Counted from the first letter of the stretch, positions 23,901 to 37,390 are shown. The stretch: DNA of 64,000 nucleotides from Tubulanus polymorphus (GCF_964204645.1 NC_134028.1:5864501-5928500); one strand, 5' to 3'. Notes: a model not told the origin generated them from the letters alone. Numbers and translations are program-made.

Positions 23901-26900
23901 TATCTTTTTTTAATTTTGAAAAGTACATGGTTTTTTGTTCAAATGAGCGTAGTGAAGCAAATTAGAAGGAAATGACGTTCTGAAGTGATAGCACTTGGGG
24001 CGGATACACCAAACCCCAAAAATAAAATCCATTGGATATAACAATCTTTCATTTTTTTGTAGTTTAATTATTCATCGAGTCTAGTTACTAGCAAATGTAA
24101 ATACAACTGTACTGTGATGAAAAGTCTCTTAACTGATTGTTTTTAAATAGTCGAGAGTTAACTGAAAGCTTCATCGAAAATCTATATACGTCTAAAGTGC
24201 AAATTGAGATCCAAAATGTACCGACGCCTGTCGCCTGATAATGTGTTCTTGATCGAAGCAGCAACAGACCTTTCTAAAGGCCTATTGTGTACTGGAGGAA
24301 ATATGGAAATATGTAAAAATATCAATGTATAGGGAATTGAATCGGAATAGAAATAATAAAATAGAAGAATAAAATCGGAAAATAATTTTTGTGAACAGAC
24401 TTTCAATGTTAATAAGAATAATTATTAAAAATGAATAATAATAATGATAATTATAATAATAATGATAATATTCTATTAACGAAATGAATGAGAATAAGAA
24501 GTAGCATACAAAAATACAAAATATTATGATATAAGATCATTTCAGATGTCATTAGAAAGAACCTTAGACAAGTCGAGTAATTGCGATGCTTTCACGTTTG
24601 ACAATATCTTTACTTCCTATAACGATAAGACTTTTAGAAAGAAGCGGAGACGATCACCATATAGAGATGTCCTTCAAAACAAACATACCTCGATGTCATT
24701 TTGGTTCGTGTTGGCTGACACCTGTAATCGGTTCAGTTTTCGATGAGGAATTATCAACGGTTCGACCACTTCTTTGAGTTCAACCGGATTCGAGTTTCGA
24801 ATTTCATTATCACCTACACAATTTTCGTTTCTTTTCGATATTGCACCGTTTAGATGAGTCATATCAGTCGGATTCTCCGCTATACGGACTCTTTTCTTAC
24901 GTTTTTTCGGTACCCTCGGCGGCGAACCGGCGACCACAACATCGTCTGTCGATTTTGGATTATCCATGTCGTAAATTACGGCGTCTATATCAGTGAATAG
25001 ATTTCCCTGTTCGTCTGATAAAGAAACTGCTCCTGCGACGATGCCGGGATTATTGTCAGTTTCTACCGAACGCTTTCCCCCGTCCCTGGTCGTCTGTTGA
25101 GACAGGCTTCGTTCATTCTCTGTAGGCGTTTTCTTTGAATTGATATTTTCCGTAGATTTCCCTGCCCTATCCATCTGTCTATAAACCCGTTTGATCGTCG
25201 ATACGCCGCAACACAATGGACTCCTAACCGAGTTATACATAACGACTTTTTCGATAAACGATTTACTGTTGCTGGCTATATTTCAACATCTGTTGGCAAG
25301 CGAGCGGAATTGTTTTAGAATTGTACGTCACGTAATGGCATTTCGGTGATCCCCTCGATGTCTAGCGAAAGGAAAAACACTAGAACTTAACCTCACGGGT
25401 ATCTAGCAAAGACTAGCGACTGCCTGCGCTCGCATTGCAAGATTTAGAATATCCGAAAATCTCCCGTCTTCAAAATGTCGTTCGAAATTATCAAAAAAGT
25501 GAAATAATGTAGATGAATCGTGTGAAGATGAGCTGGAAATGCACACGTTATTCTGCAACAAATTATCGTGCAACATATCGAACAGTCGGGACTGTCATTT
25601 CAAGTGTCTCAGCTCCGATATATATATCAAGTACAAATGCTTGTTTATAGCGCTTTAGAATTATCCAAATATTCCCTCAAGTTGCACGGTGCATTATTCG
25701 GCTGCTGTCGATGCGCAATCTACCCGAAACATCATCCATAATTCGGAAGCACGAGAGTGATGAAAAGTAACCCGTAGAATCTGACTGCAATTGCATTTCT
25801 GAGTTGTCTTAACGGTTTTTTCCTCATTGTGGTTGCGCATAATCCTAACCCATAACTCTTGGCAGCGCCAATCGGCTCCAGAATCCATTTACAATCCGCG
25901 CACAATGGACCACCATATCCAACCTTGCATTTTATATTTTTTTCATTTTCCTCGGGATTACTACTAGGTTAGCAAGCCAATGATGAATTTTTTCAAATTC
26001 ATATAAGTCGATTAAAATCGTCTCAAAACCCACACTCCGTAAATATGTAACGACGATTTCTCTAGATAAAATCCAGATTATGAATACAATTCGTTTTATC
26101 GCCTACAACAGGTTGCCGTAGATATATACTGGCGATATTCAACCACTTATCGGCGTTTCAGCCGCGTGACAAGCATGCTTTACTTGTCTGACTTCACGCG
26201 TTTGAAATATTGATGACCGTCCCGAACAAACCGTATAGAAAACAAGATCAAAACACGATGAACTAGCAATATTGTCATAATTAACAAGGGCGGATTTTAG
26301 GGATGGACCGAGTAGACTAGTCCACCCGCTCTCCAAAAGATCTTGAAAAACAATCTTTTGCAAAGAAATCTTTAAAAAGACGAAATATAAATCTGAATTG
26401 GCAATATCTCATAATGGCAAGAAAAGGCCCATTTTATCTTAGATTATCTGTTGGAGGGCCAACACGACCCAAGTCCTCACGTTGCAAAGTCTGCCCTTCT
26501 CAAATAAAGTGCTGCTCATTCCAATCATCAGGTTTAATAATTGATTTATCCAACAATCGTAGAAATCCAGTCACCCAGTTCTAGGAACTCACGAAAAAAA
26601 AACTGATTTTGACTCTTAATTTTCTAACTGGAAACTCATGGATTCGGCTCCAGAGCTAATCATTTATACAAGCGTTTACTGAAGAAGTAAAAAGATTAAT
26701 GTTTTACCAAATTGAAAATGATCTTCCATTTTTCTTCGACGCTCAGCATGCGCAGTTCACGTTCTTCATCTTCACTGAGTGGAGACAGCATTTCCTGAAA
26801 GAATTCAATGGAATAGAAAGTTGTTTATAGCCGTCTGTACGTAAAAAGCTTGTTCACCAGTCGTGTATTAGAAATCACATGGAAGTCGTTTCTTCCGTTA

Positions 26901-29900
26901 ATACACTTTACGTTAATGGTGGAAAAAAGAGTCTTATAAAAGCGCATGGACCCTTCTTGTAAAAAGGTAACTGCATGCACTGATTTTGTGGACGCACATA
27001 ATAGAAAGTGTATGAAAATACCGTACCCAATTGAATGCTCTGATCGTTGCGCTGATCGTAACCAGAGATCTTAAATGGTACTTCTATAAAAATTAATTCT
27101 AACAGACTATCTTGATAGAAATTGGAATTGGAACGTGCTTACTAACTGGCTAGCATGAATTTCTGCTAGTGAAATACTGCGTGACCTCATACAAAATATG
27201 AAACATCAATAATCAACTTCGGGATCGTTTGTGATAATAGAAAACTGTTTTTTTGTCAATGTCGATGATTAATCGTGTATGAAATGAACGGACGCCATAC
27301 TGCGCGGGCAAAAACACCCAATCATACGAATCGATAAAATATACGTGGCGGTCGATGAGAAATTAATCAAATTTCAATAAAGCCATTACTGCAACCAATC
27401 TAATATCGAATAGCTGCAACCGGCGAGATATCCGATATATAAGCGATCGTACTGAGGTCGCCATCGAATACACTGATGCGTGACGAAAAAATGCAAGTTT
27501 TTTTTCCTATTATCTACATACACCATCATATGCCATGCAAACAGGTCTTTAAAAACTCAATCATAAACAACAGACAAAACAAGAAAGAACTTAAGCCGAA
27601 TTCTAAAAACTCTAAATAATTGACATTCTGGAATAGAATTACTTGACGCAAGTTGTATGCAGCAGATTTGCCATTTCTGCTTCTTGACCACATTTCATTA
27701 ATATCAATATATTCGTAAACATCTAACCGGGTTAAGGAGGACCTACCTCAACTTCGATCAAGGAGCTGTAGACTATGAAGAGCGTGTCTCACCCAAAATA
27801 GTGACGCCCAGGACTGTGACAATTAAAAGTGACAACGATGTTTATAACACCCCCACCCCAATAGCTTCACTCACTATGCAACATGCATAATGTTTTCTAC
27901 CTGCCAAAATATCTTAATGGTCATCTTGACCTAGACTGTATTCGCCTTACCTTATAGCGTAACGCCATTCTCTCGATATGAATTATCCAAATACCTCCAT
28001 TAATTCAAACCATTAAATATGTCAGTATCTACGTAACTGAATGATAGTTCTAAATTGAAAACTTGCGGTCGGCCACTTTATCAAGTCGAGAGATTATAGT
28101 TAGCATTCTTATAATATAATAATGAGTGGTACATGCCGGGACAACTTAACAAAAAAGCACCGCAGTCAGCTTTTAGATATAAGCAGAAGTTTCCGATATC
28201 CAACGTCAAGTGCGCAACGAATGATCAACGTTATGGCGAAATGCAGCTATAAAGCACAAAAGATGAAGTTTGATTTAGGGGCTGCTTTAGCGTGCGTGTG
28301 TGGATATGAAAGCTAGTAATTTTCATCATCACACAGACGACGGAATGGTTTGCGGATTATATCCCGCGTCGATTTATCAATTCTCCGTCACGCGCAACAT
28401 AGGTAATGTTAGCCAATCAAGTGACGGGAAGTAATCGTTGTTATTGTTATGCTTCTGCAGATGAACGAGAAAAAAAACAATAATTTAGACTCCACTTTGT
28501 TTTTTTCTTAAATCACTTTCCTTGTTTGGAAAAGTATATTTGTTTTGTCAGCGTTGTGTTACTCGCACGAAGCACACTATTCATTATAGTTTTAAATAGG
28601 CGCCGAATTTGCTAGTTTTACAGGGATTTTTGATTAGCTAGAAAACAGCATTACCGTCAGTCCAACTTTTATATAATGTCGATTCGAATTTGTGAGAGTT
28701 ATAACTCCTCTTTTAAGCAGAATATACCAATAATGGGCTTCCCTTCAAAATGCCTCATTTTAGAAACAATAAAAAACAACATCATTCAGCATATACTTGA
28801 TGATAAACATTGCATGGAGATGGCACAATATAAACATACCATAAGTTGAGCGAACATGATACAACACAGATATACGATATAACTTACCCGTTTTTCAGAC
28901 GGGATTGAAGAGAAAAACATTACATTTCCGAAAGAAGACAATTGAAACATGTTTGAAATCGCTTACGAGCGAAAACTGTTATATTACATAGGCTCTTCTA
29001 CGCGGACCAGTGGGGGTCCTTGAAACGTTGCCGATATTATTCAAGAGTACTCTCAAAATTCACCCGGATAGTCTCATTTCTCTAGACCTACTTCAAACGC
29101 GTTCTTCCGCTAGTGTTTTGCGATTAATGCACAAGTCGTGTATTTTCGCGCGCGCCATGAATATAATCGTGAATTTGATTAATTCCCGGCCGTGCTCCGC
29201 GGAAAATGGACGTTCGCGTATATACCGTCGAACATCAAATACATTCCAATGAAAAAAACCCGAGGTTTACGATTAACCGATTCAAGAGCAAAGCCAATAA
29301 TTGATATAAATAAATGAATTTACACGCACACACCTGCCTCATAATTCGGGCTTAAGTTACTTCACTATGGGCTTTGCTTAAGAGGATCAATGACATCATT
29401 TCTAAACATCAAAGTAATGACTCAAAACATCTACCAAAGATTCCAAAGGCTCCATCAGACACTTAACTCCTTACTATACTTATTACATACTGCCACCGGT
29501 CAAGATATTGTGTATTTGTTTTTCTCTGTAAATGTCGCTTGTTATTTTACCATTCACTCATGATTGTCATCATTATTGTTACAATGAGTCTGTCAATAAA
29601 GTATAATCAAACGGGTTCCAAATAAGCATTCCAAAAATAAGCATAAATAAGCATAAAAATAAGCATTCCAAACGGGTCTCTATATTCACTCTTAAAGAAG
29701 CAAACGGTGCGTTCCTTTCTACAGATGGCTTTCATAATTTCCCACCCGAGTACTGGATCCCGTTACCCCAAACCATTGAGTCTTTGGTCAAATCAGGGAA
29801 TACTTCCCTGGTCAAATCCAGTTGGTAAATAATAACTAACCTAACGCATTACGATAGAGCGTTGAATCTTACAATCATTTTAATCGCGTCCATGCCCATA

Positions 29901-32406
29901 TTTCTTTTCGAAATATTTCACCACACACTTACCATATATTCGCGAAATTGCTCGTGAACGTAAAATGGAGGGGGTGTTTTGAGACAGCCGGCCGGTCCTG
30001 GAATTCTGTGAAAAACGTGGTCATCCTCCGAGTCGTAGCTGATTCCATCGCTAGGCGCTGGACGCTTTTTAGCCGGTTCGAATTCTGAAAAAAAAAGTCA
30101 ACGAAAGTTGTTTCAGATTTCGTAGCGCCATCGGGACATATCCAGCGACAAGTGTATATTTACCATATGAACCTGTTAAATAGGTAAGCCCTGATTTGTA
30201 TCGCAAAGGTTTAACCATTGTGAAGCTTCCGATCGCTACTGTTTTGCTCCGGCCACTGATAGAATTGTATGTACAACGCTTTTTCAAAGTGAGATTATAT
30301 TTTTACTATACATTTATATCAGATATTACAATGGAAGGTAGATACGCATTTGAAATATTCACAAAATTAAACATGTTATGTCCGGGTTCTCTTTTTATGT
30401 CTTTGGGGATTCCAGATTTTTCAAAGCGACGTTTTTCTTATCTTTCGAAACAGCAAAAATTTGTTGCGTTTAATTGATTAGTTGAAATATATATGCAAAA
30501 TAACAATTTAAATCGGATTCTTTAATCGATTTCCAGTACGCGGCCACCTGTTGATAAATCACTTGTCGGAGCAGCAATCAAACCATTTGTAGTAAAATTT
30601 GATCCGATGATGACTCGTAACTCAAATTCTTCTAATATTTGATTCGGGGGATTAAGCTGAATACTAACCGATTTCCATAAAAATATAAGCATCCATGTAA
30701 AGAAGAATGGATATTTGACGATAATTCTATGATTACTCCGGGGGAAACGTACACGTTACACGCAACGTCTGCGTTTCGTAAACTACGCATACATTTTTGC
30801 GAAGTGATGTAGAAGTTGTGTTCAAACTACAGGTATAGGCTTCGAAACGAATGGCCACAAGGTCAGTTGGCAAGTGCATACTAATTAATACGGCTTAATA
30901 TGCATTTATCACGTACTCGAGAAAAGAAAACTGTCGTCGATCGCTTCGAGTGAAATGTCAGTTCACCCATTATTTCTTGCATTGAATAAATGTTTTATTT
31001 GATACTATTAGCATATATTTCTAATAAAGTGACAAACATATGGCCCCACATTTGCTTCTATAATTCCACACATTTATGAACCCTGAATTTTCTCATAGAC
31101 TGTAACACTTTTTCCAAAAGAACGTTGACGCTGTAGCCACCGCACGTTCGATGACGGAATACAACGAGTTTAAAAAGGGGTCAGTTGACATATATACATA
31201 TGGTTCTAAATAGGGCAAAAATGTCGAGTGATTTAATACATACAGGTATATACATTGAACAGGTATCGTCTGGTGGCTACAGTCATCGAATAGTTGTTGT
31301 CGATTCGAATTACAATTGTTCCAAAAGGAAAAACGATTATATTTATATCAACAGACTGTTAAAATGCTATGTAACGCGTGATGGTCCAGAGATGAAAAAG
31401 TTCGTATGGTCTCATTAGTTTTTGCGTTCAAATGTATGCGTCAATAAACACTCAAAGCTACGACTAGGGTTTTAAAGACTGCTGCAGCACCTTAACGTGG
31501 AAAAACCTCAATGTTTAAATATCGAATATATATGTGAAACAGTTACTGATGTAACATCACGGGTCTTCTCTTCGCAGAGAGGGGATCTAGGAAACTCGTG
31601 CCTAAACAAGACCATAGTGTGTAAATCCCCGGAGGCAATAGATTTGTCCAACGCCCAATTATGACTAAATTCTATATGTTTTGAATAATTAACGAGACTT
31701 CTTTCATACGGTTCCGTGCTAGGAATGGAGAATATACATATGTGGTAAGAACAGTTCAATCCCTTCGATAGTGTCAACGTGAAGTTCGGCCTTTCACTTT
31801 TACCTAAACGGTGGCAATTTTGTGCTCTGCGTGAAGAAATTGTTACATCATGTGTAACCCCTTCAAATTGAAGGCACAAAAAGCAAGCATAGTTAGCTAG
31901 GGCTCCTATAGAAAGTGGGAGATAGGCCTGCGCTAAGTAACCTACCTCCCAAATATGTGGATGATAAAAGGATGACGTGACCTACAATGAAATGACTATA
32001 AACCGCATCAAGGCGACGAAATACGTAATTTGTAAAATTCATTTGATTATAGAAACCCTAAAGATGGGAATTATTTGGTCGAATCTTCTGTTATTGTTTG
32101 TAGCTATTTACCTTTTAAACAATCGTCGTCTAACGAAATGTCATCGATATCACCGGCGCTGTGGATGCTAAACCTGTCATAAGCCCAATTCGAGCCGTGA
32201 GCCCCGGGCTTAGCAGTTTTCCTCGGCCGATCTTTTTCCGCTGACGACGACGCCGACTGTTTCGCAATTCGCGCCATCGTTTGGTTCTGTTTACGCAAGG
32301 CGAGGCTGCCGGTCGATCCTCCATTCTGACTAGAGAACGTATCCGAAAATCCCGTCGCATCCAAGTCGTATTTACGCCGACGAATTTTATCTTTTAACCT
32401 TACCAT
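14914..32406 (-). CDS. Formin of the FMNL/DAAM (Diaphanous-related) group
   Basis: 25 coding exons in transcription order: 32406-32112, 30084-29933, 26794-26708, 23219-23029, 22753-22615, 21648-21598, 21338-21240, 21143-20994, 20874-20758, 20671-20531, 20239-20099, 19246-19084, 18859-18717, 18640-18526, 18332-18279, 17889-17830, 17701-17574, 17432-17364, 17210-17124, 17029-16961, 16835-16755, 16652-16526, 16373-16270, 16035-15871 and 15492-14914; 1168 residues. Domain order: disordered basic N-terminus; GTPase-binding/FH3 region (LSVEEKWKIIF, then RDFLNETNNGVDLL, then MNARVYIQYELELAGLD); coiled coil; short FH1 (EPPPVAPPAPPPMLP); FH2 with the signature GNYMNSMKRGYASGFKL, then SDRSKTLLHFL. Formins nucleate and elongate actin filaments; this group is held inactive until Rho-type GTPases bind. 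Closest in my reading to FMNL, but the N-terminus lacks FMNL's MGN myristoylation start. No canonical DAD is visible in the last exon. Confidence 0.9.
16036..16269 (-). other. U12-type AT-AC intron in the formin FH2 region
   Basis: On the minus strand the donor reads GAT|ATATCCTTTT, matching the U12 AT-AC consensus. A branch-point match (CCTTAAT, 16048-16054 on +) lies about 13 nt before the acceptor CCGCAC|GATTTC. Splicing here joins phase 0 to phase 0 and restores an ungapped match to the end of FH2 (QQLD|DFFEYASV...). No GT-AG choice gives this. Confidence 0.8.
23352..23615 (-). CDS. Alternative first exon of the formin gene (A1)
   Basis: An 88-codon open exon starts with ATG at 23615 and ends in phase 0 at a good donor (GCTGAG|GTATGG). 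It can splice directly to the exon at 23219, which also starts in phase 0. The encoded peptide is acidic and probably disordered (SSESEEDSSDS). This form would start after the GTPase-binding segment, giving about 1078 residues. TATATA-like sequence lies just upstream. Without transcripts it could also be a separate short gene, but donor and phase favour an alternative start. Confidence 0.6.
24415..24480. repeat. AT-rich simple repeat (ATA/ATG-type)
   Basis: A run of interrupted ATA, ATG and ATT triplets in the formin intron. No coding signal. Confidence 0.6.
24689..25240 (-). CDS. Second alternative first exon of the formin gene (A2), or a nested gene
   Basis: A 184-codon exon starts with ATG at 25240 (MYNSVRSPLCC) and ends in phase 0 at a strong donor (ATCGAG|GTATGT). 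It can also splice to the exon at 23219. The frame would close five codons later if unspliced (24674). The product is hydrophilic and probably disordered, with a basic cluster PKKRKKRVRI that could be a nuclear signal or a PP1-docking-like RVxF variant (inference). It resembles no family I know. It lies within the 3.5-kb intron between the GTPase-binding exon (26708) and the FH3 exon (23219), on the same strand. Confidence 0.55.
26795..32111 (-). other. Long 5' introns of the formin gene
   Basis: Apart from the exon at 29933-30084, this stretch shows no convincing exon. Its short open frames lack splice context. At 29610-29670 there is a small cluster of AATAAGCAT repeats, and at about 29596 an AATAAA follows a sequence resembling the end of a transposon-derived element. 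Confidence 0.4.
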
Positions 32407-33834
32407 CGTTAATTGCTACCGATATGATGATGATGGTGCTCTCGTAGTTTTCGATCGATGTTTTTAATGCATTATTGATACGTCTGATATATTTATTGGA
32501 ACCAGTCTAATTCAGTACAGGGTGTGTTGTTTCGTACAGTTTGTACTTTCGATGTCGCCGTCGTCGTTGGCGCATACCTTAACGCCGGTGTGTCACTTTC
32601 CCCTTCGCGTAAACGGGTCAAGCCCTTCGTTAAGAATGGAAATTTTAGACTTCATTTGATCAATTGTACCTATGCGCATTGCACACCACCGCCCCGAGTG
32701 TAAAAACATGATACAATCATACGAAATACAATAGGCAATCGCGTCGGATTCTTATTAATCAACCTATAGTGTCCCACGGTTATTTTCCATAGTCAATGGA
32801 AGGTAAATTGCTCCTCATATGTATTTGATGACGTTTTATTATGAACCTAAAAAGGAAAGGTGTTTGCTATCTCAAACTCAACGAGGGTGTAATTTTCTTT
32901 CGAATATAGATTTTTCTTTTATTAGTTCGATTCATCTTAAATTGATCCGAATATTAATTTCTATGCGATAAGTATAAGGCTCACACTAATGTAATATCGA
33001 TATGAACCTTCAAACAGATTACTTCACTTTGTAATGTCCGTGCTCCATCTCACTTCGAGTTTCGTCGACTCTAGAGCAACATGTTGATGCTTAAACAATG
33101 TCACAGGGATTCTAAAGATCGGTTATTCCCGGATATGCCGGTATGGAGTTTTAAAGGAGAAAATTTCAAATTTCGAGAAAGTGTCTGGTATCACTTTCGT
33201 ATGCCAATTACAACAGACTCCTAAATTGGTACTCTCGTTCAGTGGTTTTGTTAGATTTTTATCCTATAGCCTACGCTACCTAAAATCGGATAAAAAATCG
33301 GATAAAAAAAATCCTGGTCTCAAGTGTAGGAGACCCTGCATCAGAACCCAGTTCCACAGTGTTGTGAGGTGATGTAAATAAAATTCCATTAAAACCGTTT
33401 TCAACAAGTCAAATTTAAACTCCGAACTGTCTAACTAGGTACTCCGTGTGCGATGGAGATTCTTCCAGAGAAAAACGAAAACAACAATTTAAGCCGATTC
33501 ATACAATAATTTATTTTCAAAAAGCTGCTTGGACAAAAATAGATTCGATGGAAACGCAAAAATGAAAAGAAATCAAAGTGAATGAAAATAAAACCATCAA
33601 TAAATATCATAGGTGTTCAGAGGATATAACAGGACCGTTACACCATTTTTTTAGATTCTTTAAAAACAAAATATGCAAAACCAAATTGTGTCAATCCTAG
33701 AATAGATTAAGGTTTATGTTGCGATACGGAACTTTCCTTTTATCCAACACGAGTGGGCAGTAAAATGAAAAATTCATTTCTTATCACAGGCAACTTATTT
33801 CTGAAGCGCGAAATTCTCAGAATGCGTTAGGGTT
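32407..33834. other. Intergenic stretch between the ankyrin gene and the formin gene
   Basis: No gene was recognised. It should hold the main formin promoter (32407 upward) and the 3' UTR of the ankyrin gene (33834 downward). On the minus strand AATAAA lies at 33510-33515, about 320 bp past the ankyrin stop. Confidence 0.4.
33510..33515 (-). terminator. Poly(A) signal candidate for the ankyrin-repeat gene
   Basis: TTTATT on + reads AATAAA on the minus strand, 320 bp downstream of the stop codon at 33835. Confidence 0.45.
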
Positions 33835-36548
33835 TCATTCTCGCGGAGAATCGCTAACTCCGAACAATTCGACGATGTCTTCGTGATGGAAATCTCGAGC
33901 GATATCAGCCGCGGTCAATCCATCCATTTTCATTGATTGATCGGCACCCACTGACAATAAAACCTCCACTACATCTTTGTGTCCTGAATAGAGAGAAAGA
34001 GAGTGAATTCTTTTAAATTAGATCCAGTGTCATTTTAGATTCCAGATATGCTAACAAATGGACTACAAATGTTATATACTAGATATTCTATATGCACACT
34101 TGCTCTAATGATATAACTAACCAATAAAGCTTTTTGCGATATCTATTTCGAACTATCACCAATTTCACGAAAATCAAGGCTTCACCTGTGTTCAGGGCCT
34201 CCTCTCAGAAATTTTTAATAAAAAATGAACCAAAGAAATGAACTACAAACGCTAAATACTAGACATTTTATACGCACAAATGGATAGTTGAGACCTCAGG
34301 GTGAACTTCGGTTTGCGTAATTAGTCGACTCGTGGTCGGAACTAATAATAGAATACACTATAGGCCTAGTTCCAGTCTTACGCATTATCACAGTGTCGGC
34401 CATCTTGGAAGGTTAGCACAACAGCGATCTTGCTCAATCGCGTGTTTCATTTTTCCGACTATAGTTCCAACTAACTGACATTCAGTATCACTTAGTTCAC
34501 AAATTGTCAACTAACTATCAAAACTGAAGTTTGCCCGGGGTGAACGAATATCTGAAGGGGCTACAGATTAATGCAGGCATGAGGTGGCATGAAGTTACAT
34601 CGTTAATAGCTAAAACTCAAAAATTCATTTAGACGGAAGTTTGTAATGTTAGCATATGTACATACCGTGTAGTACAGCCATGTGTAGAGCCGTAGCGTTA
34701 TCACAATGTTTGTTGACTTTATTTACATCAACACGTCCAAAATTGAGAAGAGTTCGAACCATACTAGCACTGCCACTGTTAGCCGCCGCATGCAGAGGGG
34801 TGTTACCACTATCCGCGGGAGCCTCGGGATCTATTTTTGGTTTCACCTGGGAAAGATTGCAAAATATCTCAAAACTCTTCATTGGACATATATCTTAAAT
34901 ATTGAAGTTAAAAAGAAAAACAGTTTCCAGTGGTGTTCAGTGAAGCATCTCTACAGTTAAAAACACCTCTTTCCAACTCTGAACTTTTTTTTACCCAGAT
35001 AAAAATATGCTCATTGTGAAGATGGTTTTTCTCTAAATGGAATGGATTCATTTACCTGGGTCAAAAGAAACTTCAAGACTTTGTCTTGATTGTGCATGAC
35101 GGCAATGAAGATCAGTGATCGCTGATGCTCGTCCTGGATGCGAGGATCAATTTTGCCAGACTTGATGAAATAATTGACTACATCCACAAATCCTCTCCTG
35201 AAAAATTTCAACAGAATGACACTTGTAGTTCTTGAATGCAGTTGGATACCAATAACATCGATGGGGGATCTAGTTCCAACCATTTGACAGAAAGTGATCT
35301 CAAACCAAAAACTTAGGAAAATCAAAAACAGATCATGGATGCACAATCCTCAAGTAGAATTAGATTTTTGACCAAATCTTGTTTACCCCGAGTAAGATCC
35401 CGAAGAATTTGTCAGAATAATTCAATTCAGAGATATGAAGTTCTGAATTGTTTTAAAACTGGCAAATTTTAGCTGCACTTTTCAATAACTTACTTAATAG
35501 CCTGGTAAAGCCTTCGTTGAGACATATCTTCTTTCAGAATCTGTAAATTCAACTTCTTCAAGAAGTCCTCGGGTTTACTCGAGCTCAATCGTCGATAAAA
35601 TGTAACTACAGCGTACCAGATATTCGCCAGCGCGTACGCCCGAATCGCCAACGCCCACTGAGCCTGCATTCGATTCGTCGTGCGAATCTTAACGTCCGTC
35701 AAAAGTCGTTTATAGGAATCGGCTCGCTCCGACGACAACACGTCGAGATAGTTCAGAAACAGGAACGAGCCTCGCGAGCTGAACAACTTCGCCGGATATT
35801 CGCGAAGCACGGCGCCGATCAGTTTCATCAGGTCACCGTAGCGCACGGTGCCGCTGTCGCGACCCGCCGCGAATAACAACGACAGCTCGTCGATCAAAAT
35901 ACTATGTTCTAATTGAAGAATTTCCTGCCATTTCAAAGCGGGAAAATCGGTCATCAGAAAATGAGCGAATTCGATGAAATTATCGCCATGGTGACACCAC
36001 AACGATAAATCGCTGACCGACTCGTTCGCTTTCGGTAACAATTCGCCTAATAACGTCGCGTCTATATATTGAAACATGTAGTCGAAATTACCGTCGAAAT
36101 CGTGTTCGTTTTCGCACGGTTTTAAAGCTGACGCCGAATCCGACGAACTTTCCGAGCGAGCGCTCGAACTGCGCACCGGCGGCAACGCCTCCGGTTTCGG
36201 GAACTCGTGTCCGACGGGCACGTTCACTGTCGGCGGTTTCTTCTTTTTCTTTTTACGTTTCGTTTTCGATTTAGATTTCGGGTTTTTAGCGCCGTTGAAA
36301 TCGCGCGCGGCGCCGATCGCGTGACCGACTGACTCCGGACTAACGCGTTCACCGTTCGTACTTATACCGGAGTCGCAGTGTAATACGCTACTATTCGACG
36401 ACTCCCGGCCGGATGATCCGCTGAATGCATCACCGGATAACGATAAAGCATCGGATATATCGCTGAGATCTGCCTCGTCGTCGCTATTTCGATAAGTTAG
36501 TCGCGAAACACAAATCAATTCTCTCAAGTCGCGCACACCTCGACTCAT
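33835..36548 (-). CDS. Ankyrin-repeat protein with long helical N-terminal region
   Basis: Four exons: 36548-35494, 35197-35056, 34846-34666 and 33983-33835; phases agree and the product is 508 residues. Residues 1-145 are Ser-rich and acidic, then basic (KSKSKTKRKKKKKKPP), and likely disordered. Residues about 155-350 look like a helical domain (FDYMFQYIDATLLGELL, then LMTDFPALKWQEILQLEHS) that I cannot assign. Residues about 352-508 hold ankyrin repeats: RGFVDVVNYFIKSGKIDP, then GNTPLHAAANSGSASMVRTL, then ATALHMAVLHGHKDVVEVLL, then DGLTAADIARDF. Ankyrin repeats mediate protein binding; the partner is unknown. The first exon is unusually GC-rich compared with the surrounding DNA. The start is the first ATG of the long open frame. 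Confidence 0.8.
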
Positions 36549-37089
36549 TTTGAGTTTTCAAATCTTTTTCGTGCGTTCTCGAAATCTATCTGCAATCAGG
36601 TTTTTTTTGCGGTTCGACTTAAAGGATCCAATTCAACTGGAGCTGAATATCGAGGCGTATTTTCAAAAGTCCGACGATCGCGGTGACCATCACCGTCATA
36701 GGGTAGCGTCCGTGCCAAGCGGTATTGAAGAAAAATAGTAAAATTCTCGACATCGGCAGAAACAATCGACTGCCATTAATCAAACACAGCCACGCAGATA
36801 TACCGACAACAGTTGGTCTCATCACACTACTTTGTATAGGCGAGTACCCTGAAAATAAGAAGTAAACTGAATGTAGAATGAGGAGTATTGAACTGGTATG
36901 ACCACTTATTTTTCACCAAGTGTAGTAGGGCCCTTACATTTAGAATCTTAGGGAGGGGCCGCACAAAAAATTATTATCAAAAAGAATAGTGTTATGCTGG
37001 TTTAACCAGTTAACCATTAGAGATACCTAAACTACATTCACTCCAAAAGCAGTTTCGAGGTAACTGTCTTTTTGGTGTGAAAAGAACTA
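36549..37089. other. Upstream region of the ankyrin gene
   Basis: No exon is seen. It begins at the ankyrin start codon, so it probably includes that gene's 5' UTR and promoter. Confidence 0.35.
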
Positions 37090-37390
37090 TAGGGGCCGAC
37101 TCTATTATCACGTCCGGATTGATATCTGGATAATCCGGTGATTCCGTTGAAATAGAGTACAATTGGAGAACGACTGTGTTATCGCTTAATAGACTGGTTG
37201 CTGAGCCTAGACTGGTTGCCTGTTAATGCTATGCTGAACGTGTATCTTCTTAACCGCACGGCTCAACTCCGCAACTAAACCACTTCGCCAGAATGGAGAG
37301 TCCGGAGATATCCGGATGATCACGTGATCGATAAAAGAGTGAAATTGGAGACATCCGGACGCATCCGGATGGATAATAGAGTCGGACCTA
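37090..37390. mobile_element. MITE with about 25-bp imperfect terminal inverted repeats
   Basis: The left end reads GGGGCCGACTCTATTATCAC; the right end, reverse-complemented, reads AGGTCCGACTCTATTATCCA. Both are followed by CCGGA-containing sequence, and TCCGGAT motifs recur inside. About 300 bp, no coding capacity. Confidence 0.7.

Noticed and set aside
24182-24406. Possible exon ending YILDLNLHFRRI-stop on the minus strand
   Set aside because: The acceptor is unclear and three frames are possible. Direct splicing of 24689 to 23219 explains the donor better.
28122-29252. Open frames in the formin 5' intron as separate genes
   Set aside because: Short, with no recognisable domains, no matching splice sites and no poly(A) context.
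35700-36548. Very GC-rich exon as a sign of horizontal transfer
   Set aside because: It splices in phase to ordinary ankyrin exons and carries eukaryote-type low-complexity segments, so transfer is not needed to explain it.
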